A stretch of 13,526 bases of DNA. It comes from DATJFH01 sp035495815 (GTDB lineage: Bacteria; Acidobacteriota; Terriglobia; Bryobacterales; Bryobacteraceae). The stretch is from contig DATJFH010000243.1 of assembly GCA_035495815.1 (NCBI GenBank), positions 1-13,526 of the forward strand, written 5' to 3'. Each line of letters starts with the position of its first letter. Position 1 is the stretch's first letter. Shown here piece after piece: positions 1 through 7,249 of the stretch. Below the pieces are notes generated by a model, which did no database searches, was not told the origin of the DNA, and saw only the letters and a list, made by a program, of their open reading frames with translations. The position numbers and the translations under genes were made by a program.

Positions 1-895
1 TTCGATCCGGACCGTGCAGAGAGCCTACTACGGCGTATTTACCCAGATAATAGATATCGCAGGGAAACGATCCGAGCGGCATGCGCAGCGTCGAGAGGTA
101 CTGGCCGTAGCGGGTGAAGCGGTCGATTTCCGAGTTCGGCCGGTCGGCAACATCGATACGGCGCGTACCGGGCGGAACGGTGATTCCATGGCCGGTGCCG
201 AACTGGCCCGGACCCGTGCCACGGCCTCCGAAAGCCAGATCGTGCCAGACGGCCCGCACCGGATTCGTGCTCTGAATGCGGGCCGTCAATACGAAGTCCA
301 GGTTCGAATATCCGGTAGTGATGTACAACAGCCCGTCAAGCTGTTCGACGTCGGTGGGGACGAAATTCCCGCGGCCCTTGAAATAGTCCGTGGCAACGGG
401 ATTGCCGAGGTCGGTTCCCGCTTCCGGCGTGTTCAGGGCGAAGTCGAGCTTTCCGTCGAGAGTGGTGACGTAAACGTGGCCGGATTCGTTGGCGGGAAAC
501 AGCAGGCGCGGGGTCCCGTCCGGCGCGTTCCAGATGGTGGTGTTGTGGAGGTTCGTCCCTTTCATTTCAGCCGGCGTGGACAGCACGCGGGTGGAATTCA
601 TGTCGGCGCTGATCTGAATGATGCCGGCGCCCTTGAGTGAGAAGTAGGTCTCGCCTTTCCCCGGCCGCAGATCGACGGCAAAGCCTCCGTGCGCGCCGGT
701 CAGCGCCTTTTGAGCCTCGGGGGGCAAGTGCTCGGACGTGTAGAGGACCTTGAACCTCATCTTTCCGTTTCCGCTCACGCCGGCCGCAGTACCGGAACCT
801 TGCGCGGCGCGGGTGGGGGTATTGGTGGCTGAAATCCAACCGAGAGTGAGAAGACCGGCGAATCCGGCGCTGAGGACGAATCGTTTCATGTTCAT
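1..895 (-). CDS. Secreted beta-propeller (NHL/YncE-like) protein, 3'-truncated by window edge
   Basis: The gene is read leftward from ATG at 895 and stays open to the window edge, giving 298 residues without a stop; the C-terminus lies outside. The start reads MNMKRFVLSAG. A hydrophobic stretch at residues 6-21 and a small-residue region ending in RAAQ look like a Sec signal peptide. The mature part consists of short beta-strand-like segments typical of a six- or seven-bladed propeller: GGFAVDLRPG, GIIQISADM, GHVYVTTLDGKL, QLDGLLYITTGYSN and YLGKYAVVGSLHGPD. AGGAG at 900-904 lies 4 nt before ATG 895 and 10 nt before a second ATG at 889, so the exact start is uncertain by two residues. I cannot name a specific enzyme. 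A periplasmic or surface-located propeller, perhaps a lyase or binding protein, is the safest reading. Confidence 0.72.
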   Translation of the reverse strand, partial: MNMKRFVLSAGFAGLLTLGWISATNTPTRAAQGSGTAAGVSGNGKMRFKVLYTSEHLPPEAQKALTGAHGGFAVDLRPGKGETYFSLKGAGIIQISADMNSTRVLSTPAEMKGTNLHNTTIWNAPDGTPRLLFPANESGHVYVTTLDGKLDFALNTPEAGTDLGNPVATDYFKGRGNFVPTDVEQLDGLLYITTGYSNLDFVLTARIQSTNPVRAVWHDLAFGGRGTGPGQFGTGHGITVPPGTRRIDVADRPNSEIDRFTRYGQYLSTLRMPLGSFPCDIYYLGKYAVVGSLHGPDR

Positions 896-899
896 ATCG

Positions 900-904
900 C
901 TCCT
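900..904 (-). promoter_or_regulatory. Shine-Dalgarno of the beta-propeller gene
   Basis: On the minus strand AGGAG precedes the two near-adjacent ATG codons of the propeller gene. It supports initiation at 895 or 889 and so fixes the N-terminus even though the gene's other end is missing. Confidence 0.6.
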
Positions 905-938
905 GCTGAACTGTCATTTTAGTCGATTCTTTCGACGG

Positions 939-1002
939 CCGGCTTTCTTTCCAGCCGGTTTCTGACCGGCCGGCCCACCTCGATTCCCGGTCTCCCCGGG
1001 AA
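939..1002. repeat. Cluster of three inverted repeats in the 5' region between divergent genes
   Basis: The 202-bp gap between the propeller gene and the HPt gene holds three perfect short inverted repeats. CCGGCT (939-944) pairs with AGCCGG (953-958). GCCGGT (954-959) pairs with ACCGGC (965-970). TTCCCGG (984-990) pairs with CCGGGAA (996-1002) across a 5-nt loop. The first two share bases 954-958, so they cannot form together. None is followed by a T run on either strand, so they do not look like terminators. They would lie in the leader of the leftward propeller mRNA if transcription starts beyond 1002. I see no convincing promoter hexamers in the gap. Confidence 0.45.
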
Positions 1003-1097
1003 GTCCTAAGGCGTTCCTCTAATATGCACACGCGGGGTACCTATGTGAAAATCATGTAAAGGCTGTATGCAGGGAGCAGTTAGAGGAAATTCGCCGC

Positions 1098-1427
1098 TTG
1101 TTAGTTCTTGATCTTTCCCAATTGCGCAACGTCACGTTGGATGACGAAGCACTGATGCGCGAGGTCGTTTGCGCACTTATCGAAAACATCTCTAAAATGA
1201 TCATCGAGCTGAATCGGGCGGTGGATGCCAACGATCTGAAAGTGTGCATCCGATTGGCGCACAACGCTCAGGGGGCGTGCGGGAACGTAGGCGCGGTTTC
1301 CATGGCTGCGCTGTTCCAACGGCTGGAGCGGCAGGCCACAGGGGGGGAAGCCGGCTCATGCCAGTCGTCCTTGCGGGAGCTGAGCGTGGAATTGGAGAAA
1401 CTCCGGGAGGAGGCCAAGTCGCTTTGA
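1098..1427 (+). CDS. Stand-alone histidine phosphotransfer (HPt) domain protein
   Basis: As read, this encodes 109 residues from a TTG start with GAGGA at 1083-1087, 10 nt upstream. The whole protein is one HPt four-helix bundle. The phospho-acceptor motif reads LAHNAQGACGNVGA at residues 53-66, with His55 as the predicted phosphorylated residue. It matches the family pattern of His, then Lys/Gln-Gly, then small residues, then G-A, and is followed by the usual LFQRLE helix. HPt proteins pass phosphate between a hybrid histidine kinase and a response regulator in the cytoplasm; no kinase or regulator lies nearby, so the partners are unknown. The true start may be further upstream: the same frame reads on from 1068 as REQLEEIRRLLV, and ATG 1067 with AAAGG before it would join this frame if one G of 1072-1074 were absent. 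That version would be 119 residues. Confidence 0.75.
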   Translation: MLVLDLSQLRNVTLDDEALMREVVCALIENISKMIIELNRAVDANDLKVCIRLAHNAQGACGNVGAVSMAALFQRLERQATGGEAGSCQSSLRELSVELEKLREEAKSL

Positions 1428-1515
1428 CTTTGGCCCCCAGGATCGGGGTTGGCTGCTCCCTCCGGGGGGCGAACTCGATATAGTACTAGAAATGGTGCAG
1501 CTGAAATCCCAGGGA

Positions 1516-1544
1516 GCATGGGGAGCGGGCAAAACCGCCCATGC
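1516..1544. repeat. Inverted repeat in the gap between the HPt and membrane-protein genes
   Basis: GCATGGG (1516-1522) is mirrored exactly by CCCATGC (1538-1544). Inside it CGG (1526-1528) can pair with CCG (1535-1537) around a GCAAAA loop. It lies in the 184-bp gap 1428-1611, which otherwise shows no gene. There is no following T run, so a rho-independent terminator is unlikely. It could be a protein-binding site or a chance structure in GC-rich DNA. Confidence 0.35.
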
Positions 1545-1611
1545 CAGCCATTCCAGGCGCCGGCCCCCGACGGTTATTCTACCTGCCAGACTACACTAGA
1601 CGGGCCCGCGC

Positions 1612-2289
1612 ATGGCCATCGGTTTCCATACTGTCCTGATCCGCGAGTGCAGGAGCATGGCGATCCGGCTCGGCGGTTCCAGGCGGCAGGCGTTTCTCAA
1701 TCTTCTGGCGGTGGCCGTGATCGCAGCCGGCTTGCCATGGATCATGGGGGCCGAGTTCCTGAGAACCCTGGTTCTGATCCCGCTGGCATGCCTGAGCGTT
1801 TTTCTGGTGGCCGATATGGTGGCGGATTCCTTTTCCGGTCCGGCCGGCTCGACGGATGTGAGCGCGTGTCTCTGCCGGGCAGCCGCCTGCACGATAGCCG
1901 GCTGGACGACAGGCCTGACGACCGTCGCCGGCGGGCTGGTAGCCGTAAATGTGCTGCATTGGGAAGGCGACTGGCAATTACCGCCGCGGATGATACTGGT
2001 TGACGCTGCCTTGTTGAGCCTGGCTGCGTCGGTTTTCGTGGCCGGAGCCGCGGTCTGTGTGTCGCGCCGGTTCGGGTCCGCGCATGCGGCGCGTCTCCTG
2101 TTCAAGATCGTGATGCTGATGGCGACGGTGGCCCTGATGTACGGCTGCAGGCGGTCGCTCGTCACGGGCCGCATCCTGCTAACCAACGATCTGGTCACGA
2201 GAGTTACGTGGACGGCGTCCGCGTTCCTGCTGGCCAACGGCGGGGCGCTGGCGCTGTATGGCGCGGGAATGGCGGCGAAGCGGGAGTGA
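1612..2289 (+). CDS. Unrecognised integral membrane protein, about six helices
   Basis: The gene encodes 225 residues that I cannot assign to a family. The short N-terminal segment is basic (RECR, RLGGSRR). About six hydrophobic segments follow, near residues 29-46, 51-69, 86-112, 126-148, 160-177 and 200-220, and the C-terminus is short and basic (AAKRE). The layout resembles a permease subunit of a small transporter, but no ATP-binding partner is adjacent and no conserved signature is visible. The frame is closed upstream by TAG at 1597-1599, so ATG 1612 is the first possible start. ATG 1657 is an alternative, but AGGAG there sits only 1 nt before it, and neither start has a good ribosome site. 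The hydrophobic composition argues that this frame is real rather than the antisense one. The stop is 11 bp from the end of the convergent permease gene. Confidence 0.6.
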   Translation: MAIGFHTVLIRECRSMAIRLGGSRRQAFLNLLAVAVIAAGLPWIMGAEFLRTLVLIPLACLSVFLVADMVADSFSGPAGSTDVSACLCRAAACTIAGWTTGLTTVAGGLVAVNVLHWEGDWQLPPRMILVDAALLSLAASVFVAGAAVCVSRRFGSAHAARLLFKIVMLMATVALMYGCRRSLVTGRILLTNDLVTRVTWTASAFLLANGGALALYGAGMAAKRE

Positions 2290-2300
2290 ATCCGATCCTG

Positions 2301-4871
2301 TTACTCGTTCCGCAGCGCTTGCATGGGTTCGACCCGGGTGGCACGGCGAGCGGGCAGGAAGCCGGCCAGCGTGGTTAAGGCCAGCAGCAACAGCCCCGCC
2401 GCGACGAGGGTCCTGGGATCGATGGCCTTCACCCCGAAGAGAATCGACTCGGCGTAGCGGGTCACGGCCAGCACGGCGCCGATGCCCGCGACGGCGCCGA
2501 TGAGCACCATCTTCAGCGCATCGCCGAGAATCATCCACAGCACTTTACGCTGCTGCGCGCCGAGCGCCATGCGGATGCCGATCTCCCTGGTGCGGGTGGT
2601 CACCGCCTGCGACATGACGCCATAGAGTCCGATGGCCGCCAGCAGCAGCGCGACCAGTCCGAAGAACCCGCCGAGCAGGGCCACGAACCGCTCCTGCACA
2701 AGATTGCGATTGAGATTGTCCTCCATGGTGCGCGCTTCGGTGATGGAGATGGCGCTTTCGATCTCCCGCGCGCGCCTGCGAATCGCGCCGATCACCGCGT
2801 TCGGATCACCGGTGGTGCGCACGCACAGGACGCCGACCGTGCCGCCGCCTCTCTCCCGGTAGGCCGGCTGGTAGATCATCGGCTCCACCTCTTTCCGAAG
2901 ATCGAAGTAGCGGGCGTCGCGCACCACGCCGACGACCTCGGCGGTTCTGGCGTGATTCCATTTGGAGTCCAGGGACAGACGCCGGCCGAGGGGCGGCTGC
3001 CCGGCGAAGAAATGACGCACGAAAGCTTCATTGACGATGACGACACGCGGAGGGCTGGCGGGCGGGTCCGGCAGGCCGGCGCCGGGCGGCGGAGGCGGAT
3101 CCGGCCTGTCCGGGAGTGAGGCGAGGCTGTCGGACGCGCGGAAATCGCGGCCGAGCACGATGGGAATGCCCATGGCTTCGAAGAACCGGGGCGTAACAGC
3201 GTTCATGTCGACGTGCGGGGGCTCTTCCGGCTTCCATAGGTAGCCCTCGATCTGGACGTTTGCATTCCACCGCGAGCCGCCGAGGGGCACGATGGCCGCG
3301 GCGGCGGAGGCGCGCACTCCGGGCAGACGCTGCACGTCCTCGCGCAGGCGGTCGTAGAAAAGACGCTCGCGCTGCGGCTGGTAGCCGAGTTGGCTGGCAG
3401 TCGTGTCCACCAGCAGGAGATTTTCGCGAACCATGCCGGGATCGAGTCCGCGCAAATTGGCCAGGGTGCGCACGAACAGCGCTGCGCCGGCGAGCAACAG
3501 CAGCGAGAGCGCCACCTGGATGGAAACCAGGGTTCGGCGCAGGTCCCAGCGCGGCGACCGGCCGGCCTCGGAAGCGCCTCCATCCGATTTCAGCGCGGGC
3601 GCCAGATCGGGCCGGCTGGCGCGCAGAGCCGGGGCCAAGCCGAACAACAGGCCGGTCAGCAGCGACAGGCCGGAGGCGAACGAGAACAGGCGCAGATCGG
3701 GCGACAGGTCGAGTTCGACGGGAAACGTCCCGCTGGGCAGGAAGGTCAGCAGGACGCGAACACCGATCCAGGCGACCAACAGTCCGGCGAGTCCGCCGAG
3801 CAAGCTCAGAGTCACGCTTTCGGTGAGCATTTGCAGGATCAGCCTGCCGCGGCCGGCGCCCACCGCCAGCCGCACGGCAATCTCACGGCGGCGGGCGACG
3901 GCTCTGGCCAGCAGCAGGTTGGCCACGTTGGCGCAGGCGATCAACAGCACTAGTCCCACGGTGATCATGAGGACGATCAGCGGCTTCGACGCCTGGTTCC
4001 GCAGATAGGAGTATCCGTGGCTTCCGGGAAGAACCAGGGCGGTGTTGTTTATTTTGTAATTGCGGTCCCAGGTGGCGACGGGGCGGCGGTTGGGATCTTC
4101 GTCCAGAATCCGCTGCCACAGGACGGCGAATTCCGCCTCGGCGGCGGCGCGTGTCACGCCCGTCCTGAGGCGTCCCATGACGGTGAGCCACCAGGAATTT
4201 CGCGTGTTCCATCGCACTGCCGTGGGGCTGAAGGCGCGATACATGACGATGGGAACGAATACGTCCGGTGACACGCCGACGCTGGCTCCGGTGAAGCCGT
4301 CCCGGGAGACGCCGATCACCTGGAAACGGGCGCCGTTCAGGAAGATGTCGCTGCCCACCACGGCGGTATTCCCGCCGAAAGCCCGTTTCCAGAAGCCGTG
4401 ACTGAGAACCGCAAACGGGTGCGCGCCTTCCGTCTCGTTATCAGCCGGGTTGAAGAGCCGTCCGATGGCAGGGGTGACGCCGAGCACATCGAAATAGTTG
4501 CCGCTCACCTGGCCGAGCGCCACCAGGCTCGAATCAGCCGTCCGCCCGGGAATGCCGAAGCTGACCGGACGGCTGCCGCCGGAGAAAGCGATGAGGCCGG
4601 TGTACGCCTGGCTGTGGTCCCGCAGGTATCGATAATCGGGATAGTTGAACGCTGTGACGGGGCGGGTCGGATTACGGGCCAGCACCACGAGCTCCTGCGG
4701 GTTCCGCACCGGGAGCCAGCGCAGAAAGATCGCGTTCGTCAAGGTGAAGATCGCCGTATTTGCGCCGATGCCCAGGGCCAGCGAGCTGACCGCCACCAGG
4801 GTGAACATCGGAGACTGCCGCAGCATCCGCGCTGCGTACCGGATGTCTTGAATCAAGCTCGACGCGTCCAC
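2301..4871 (-). CDS. ADOP-type MacB/FtsX permease (acidobacterial duplicated orphan permease)
   Basis: This 856-residue inner-membrane permease is built from two MacB-like modules. Module one has a conserved cytoplasmic start (LIQDIRYAARML), TM1 at about 22-44, a large periplasmic MacB-type domain, then TM2-TM4 near 296-318, 350-372 and 394-415. Module two has TM5 near 446-468, a second periplasmic domain, then TM6-TM8 near 732-752, 785-806 and 822-842. FtsX-family signatures are REIAVRLAVGAGRGRL after TM2, REIGIRMALGAQQRKV after TM6, and the C-terminal PARRATRVEPMQALR. GTG at 4871 is chosen because GGAGG lies 7 nt before it; the frame stays open upstream to 5411, but that part is antisense to the next gene and lacks family character. 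Residues about 580-608 form an unusual proline-rich insert. MacB permeases normally work with an ATPase in efflux or lipoprotein handling, and none is adjacent here. Its substrate cannot be told. Confidence 0.92.
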   Translation of the reverse strand: MDASSLIQDIRYAARMLRQSPMFTLVAVSSLALGIGANTAIFTLTNAIFLRWLPVRNPQELVVLARNPTRPVTAFNYPDYRYLRDHSQAYTGLIAFSGGSRPVSFGIPGRTADSSLVALGQVSGNYFDVLGVTPAIGRLFNPADNETEGAHPFAVLSHGFWKRAFGGNTAVVGSDIFLNGARFQVIGVSRDGFTGASVGVSPDVFVPIVMYRAFSPTAVRWNTRNSWWLTVMGRLRTGVTRAAAEAEFAVLWQRILDEDPNRRPVATWDRNYKINNTALVLPGSHGYSYLRNQASKPLIVLMITVGLVLLIACANVANLLLARAVARRREIAVRLAVGAGRGRLILQMLTESVTLSLLGGLAGLLVAWIGVRVLLTFLPSGTFPVELDLSPDLRLFSFASGLSLLTGLLFGLAPALRASRPDLAPALKSDGGASEAGRSPRWDLRRTLVSIQVALSLLLLAGAALFVRTLANLRGLDPGMVRENLLLVDTTASQLGYQPQRERLFYDRLREDVQRLPGVRASAAAAIVPLGGSRWNANVQIEGYLWKPEEPPHVDMNAVTPRFFEAMGIPIVLGRDFRASDSLASLPDRPDPPPPPGAGLPDPPASPPRVVIVNEAFVRHFFAGQPPLGRRLSLDSKWNHARTAEVVGVVRDARYFDLRKEVEPMIYQPAYRERGGGTVGVLCVRTTGDPNAVIGAIRRRAREIESAISITEARTMEDNLNRNLVQERFVALLGGFFGLVALLLAAIGLYGVMSQAVTTRTREIGIRMALGAQQRKVLWMILGDALKMVLIGAVAGIGAVLAVTRYAESILFGVKAIDPRTLVAAGLLLLALTTLAGFLPARRATRVEPMQALRNE

Positions 4872-4878
4872 GCTATAG

Positions 4879-4883
4879 CCTCC
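4879..4883 (-). promoter_or_regulatory. Ribosome binding site that fixes the GTG start of the ADOP gene
   Basis: On the minus strand GGAGG is followed after 7 nt by GTG at 4871. This ideal spacing, plus the family-typical N-terminus that follows, decides against longer versions of the protein starting at ATG codons up to 5411. Confidence 0.75.
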
Positions 4884-4953
4884 GCCAGGGCATGATTGAA
4901 CATAAGACGCTATGAATTGGATTTTGTTTGGACAGATTCGGCATCGAGGGTGT

Positions 4954-5970
4954 ATGAAGCAGACGTGCGCCGTCGTTCTAATGGCCGCTTTCACCCTGGT
5001 CGCGCAGCCGCCCGCCGGTAAGAAGGGCGGGATGACGGCCGAACAGATGGCTCGCAAGAAAGCCGAATACGTGCAGGAGCATCCGCCGCGGGAATCGGTT
5101 GGCCTCATCCCGCTCTGCGACCTGGGCCGGGGCTGGTACAAGGGCGAACAGGGCGGACTGTACCCGGACGGAGAGAACAACGTCCCGGCCGGGCATCTTG
5201 AGGCGAGGCGAAAGATCGCCGGGACGGTGACGCCGCTCGACGCCGAAGGACGCAGATCGGTCGAAGGCAGGATCGCGCTGGTATCGATCGGGTTCTCCAA
5301 TCCGAGCATCGAGTTCAGCGCCTTCAAACCGGCCGCGGAGGCCAACCCCAAGCAGAATCCGCGCCTGGTGGTGATCAACGGATGCGTCGGGGCGCGGGCG
5401 GCGCAGACCATCGCGGACCCGAATTCGGACTACTGGGGAATCGTCTCGCAACGCATCACGGAGGCGGGCGTGACCCCGAAGCAGGTTCAGGCGATCTGGA
5501 TGAAACAGGTGATCCCGGGATCGGGCCCGTTTCCGGCGTATCCGAAGAGACTGCAGGGTTACCTCGAGGAAAGCCTGCACATCGCCATGGAGCGGTTTCC
5601 CAACCTGAAGCTGGTGTATCTTTCCAGCCGCACCTACGGAGGCTATACGGAGACGGGCGGAAGTCCGGAGTCCGACGCCTACGAGACCGGGTTCGCCGTA
5701 AAATGGCTGATCGCCGATCAACTGGCGGGCAAGCCGGAGCTGAATTACGACCCGGCGAAAGGCAAGGTCAGGGCGCCCTGGCTGGCGTGGGGTCCGTACC
5801 TGTGGACCGATGGGGTCAAAGGGCGCAAAGACGGATTCGTCTATCTGCGGGCGGATACGAGGGAGGACGCGCTGCATCCCTCGGACGCGGGGACCGGGAA
5901 GATCGTGAAGCTGCTGATGGATTTCTTCGAAACCGATCCGACCGCGCGGCCGTGGTTCGCGAGGAAGTAG
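4954..5970 (+). CDS. Exported SGNH-hydrolase-like protein
   Basis: From ATG 4954 the product is 338 residues. Residues 1-17 (MKQTCAVVLMAAFTLVA) form a signal peptide, so the protein is periplasmic or secreted. The longer start at 4912 would put 14 polar residues before the signal, so I prefer 4954, which has GAGGG just upstream. The motif order recalls SGNH hydrolases. SIGFSN (Ser115) stands where block I GDS would be. VVINGCVGARAA (Asn142, Gly143) resembles block II. AIWMKQV (181-187) holds the block III strand. EDALHPSD supplies a DxxH pair, Asp305 and His308, as in block V. The family reaction would be ester or acetyl hydrolysis, but the nucleophile motif is GFSN rather than GDS, so activity is unproven. 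The gene diverges from the permease with 82 bp between starts, and its stop faces the PEGA gene 7 bp away. Confidence 0.7.
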   Translation: MKQTCAVVLMAAFTLVAQPPAGKKGGMTAEQMARKKAEYVQEHPPRESVGLIPLCDLGRGWYKGEQGGLYPDGENNVPAGHLEARRKIAGTVTPLDAEGRRSVEGRIALVSIGFSNPSIEFSAFKPAAEANPKQNPRLVVINGCVGARAAQTIADPNSDYWGIVSQRITEAGVTPKQVQAIWMKQVIPGSGPFPAYPKRLQGYLEESLHIAMERFPNLKLVYLSSRTYGGYTETGGSPESDAYETGFAVKWLIADQLAGKPELNYDPAKGKVRAPWLAWGPYLWTDGVKGRKDGFVYLRADTREDALHPSDAGTGKIVKLLMDFFETDPTARPWFARK

Positions 5971-5977
5971 CGCCTTG

Positions 5978-7249
5978 TCAGCGCGCCAGCGGCGGGATTG
6001 GTTTGCCCCTCGGGTTGTAATCGGAATCTTTCAACTTGGGGGCGATCTGGACGTGGTCGAGACGGATCTCGATCCCTTTGGGGCTCGCATCCGGACGGAT
6101 CTGCATGGTCATCGGAACGAACGCCGGACCTTTCTTCAGATAGTCGGAGTAGGTCACGATCTCCGACCCCAGCCCGCTGGCCGTTCCGATCCGTACCTGA
6201 GCCGGCCGCAGGTCTCGATCGAGGACGATAGTGATCGTCTCGGTGCTCCCCTCGGCCGTGAGGACGGCGTCGGCCCCGCCCGCATCCGGGTCCTGATCGG
6301 CCAGCATTTTGAACTTCGGTCCGCTCAAGAGTCCGATCACGGCGGCAAGCTGGCGATCGCGCAGCCGGCCGAAGGCGACCGGCAGCTCCTGGGCGTCGGC
6401 GCCCTTCAGCCCCTTGCTGGTCTTGAACTGGCTGCCGAGGAAGGATACCTCGTGCAACACGCCCGCGGCGCCGCGGACCTGCACGAGGGCGCGGTCGGGC
6501 CGGACGCGTAGGGAAAGGCTCCAGCGCGCGGCCCTGCCATCTCCCTGCCAGAGCGTGACACTGCCCTCTGCCTGAAACGAACGGGTATGACGAACCGCAT
6601 CGTCGCCACCAAGGCTGTCCAGAACTTTCTTGAAAAGAACGGCGCCGAAGGACTCCCGGGTCTGGCGGTCGGGCTCGAGCGTAGCCCGAAGGCCGGAAAC
6701 GGACCCCGCCTCAATCGTCGCCTGTCCGCTGGCGTCGATGTAGCCGGGGCGCCGGAATTCTACTGTGACAGGACCGGGCCGAAGTCCGGAGAGCTGAAGC
6801 GAGCCGCCGCTGGTTGTCCCCTTCGCTACCCCGCCGACGCTGATCTCGCATTCGGCCGGAGCGCAGGTCAGGGTGAGCCCGCCGGACGGGGGCGGCGGTG
6901 GCGGGGTTCTCACGACGGGTTTCGGCGGCGGCGCTGGTTTGGCGCGATCGCGGATGAGCTGCAGCATCGGGTCGGACGCTCCGGCCGCTTTGAGGCGGGC
7001 GAGTTCCTCGGGTCCGGGTGAAAAGCCAAGCCCGCGATTCACGATGGCGTCGCGCTGCCTTCTCGGCGGAATGACGTTTTCACGAATGAAAAGGAGCACC
7101 TGCTCGAAAGTGAAGGGCGGGCCGTTGAGAAAGGCATCGGACGATTTCGTGGCGGGTTGCTTCTTCTGGAAAGGGGGCGCGCCGGGCGCCGCCAGCGCCA
7201 GGCCCACAAGAAGCAGGGATCCGCGAAAGATCCGGACGGCGGCGATCAT
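5978..7249 (-). CDS. Exported PEGA-domain protein with C-terminal LolA-like domain
   Basis: This 423-residue protein is last in the phosphatase-kinase operon. Residues 1-21 (basic start, then LLLVGLALAA) form a signal peptide. Residues 45-102 form a small helical domain (FTFEQVLLFIREN ... RLKAAGASDPMLQLIRDRAK) of a kind often seen at the start of acidobacterial exported proteins. A proline-rich linker follows at 105-121. Residues 123-194 form a PEGA domain (ISVGGVAKGTT ... RPGPVTVEFRRPGY), a surface-layer or cell-wall-associated beta module. Residues 205-423 look like a LolA/LppX-type half-barrel, with strands such as GSVTLWQGDG, ALVQVRG and IVTYSDYLKKGPAFVPMTMQI. The ATG shares bases with the kinase stop (ATGA), so translation is probably coupled. 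The same frame stays open to 7726, but that part is antisense-like proline/arginine sequence over the kinase gene. A periplasmic partner or sensor for the kinase is a reasonable inference. Confidence 0.82.
   Translation of the reverse strand: MIAAVRIFRGSLLLVGLALAAPGAPPFQKKQPATKSSDAFLNGPPFTFEQVLLFIRENVIPPRRQRDAIVNRGLGFSPGPEELARLKAAGASDPMLQLIRDRAKPAPPPKPVVRTPPPPPPSGGLTLTCAPAECEISVGGVAKGTTSGGSLQLSGLRPGPVTVEFRRPGYIDASGQATIEAGSVSGLRATLEPDRQTRESFGAVLFKKVLDSLGGDDAVRHTRSFQAEGSVTLWQGDGRAARWSLSLRVRPDRALVQVRGAAGVLHEVSFLGSQFKTSKGLKGADAQELPVAFGRLRDRQLAAVIGLLSGPKFKMLADQDPDAGGADAVLTAEGSTETITIVLDRDLRPAQVRIGTASGLGSEIVTYSDYLKKGPAFVPMTMQIRPDASPKGIEIRLDHVQIAPKLKDSDYNPRGKPIPPLAR

Noticed and set aside
984..1002. 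7-bp stem, 5-nt loop as a rho-independent terminator
   Set aside because: No T run follows on either strand and it lies between two divergent gene starts, where a terminator is not expected.
567..1031. A 154-codon minus-strand open frame over the start of the propeller gene
   Set aside because: Arg/Ser-rich shadow in a different frame from the propeller gene, which has a signal peptide and a ribosome site.
1596..2237. A 213-codon minus-strand open frame opposite the membrane protein
   Set aside because: The composition is Arg/Ala/Thr rich without pattern, whereas the plus frame has organised hydrophobic segments.
4872..5411. N-terminal extension of the ADOP permease up to ATG 5411
   Set aside because: It is antisense to the SGNH-like gene, lacks family similarity, and GTG 4871 has an ideal GGAGG site.
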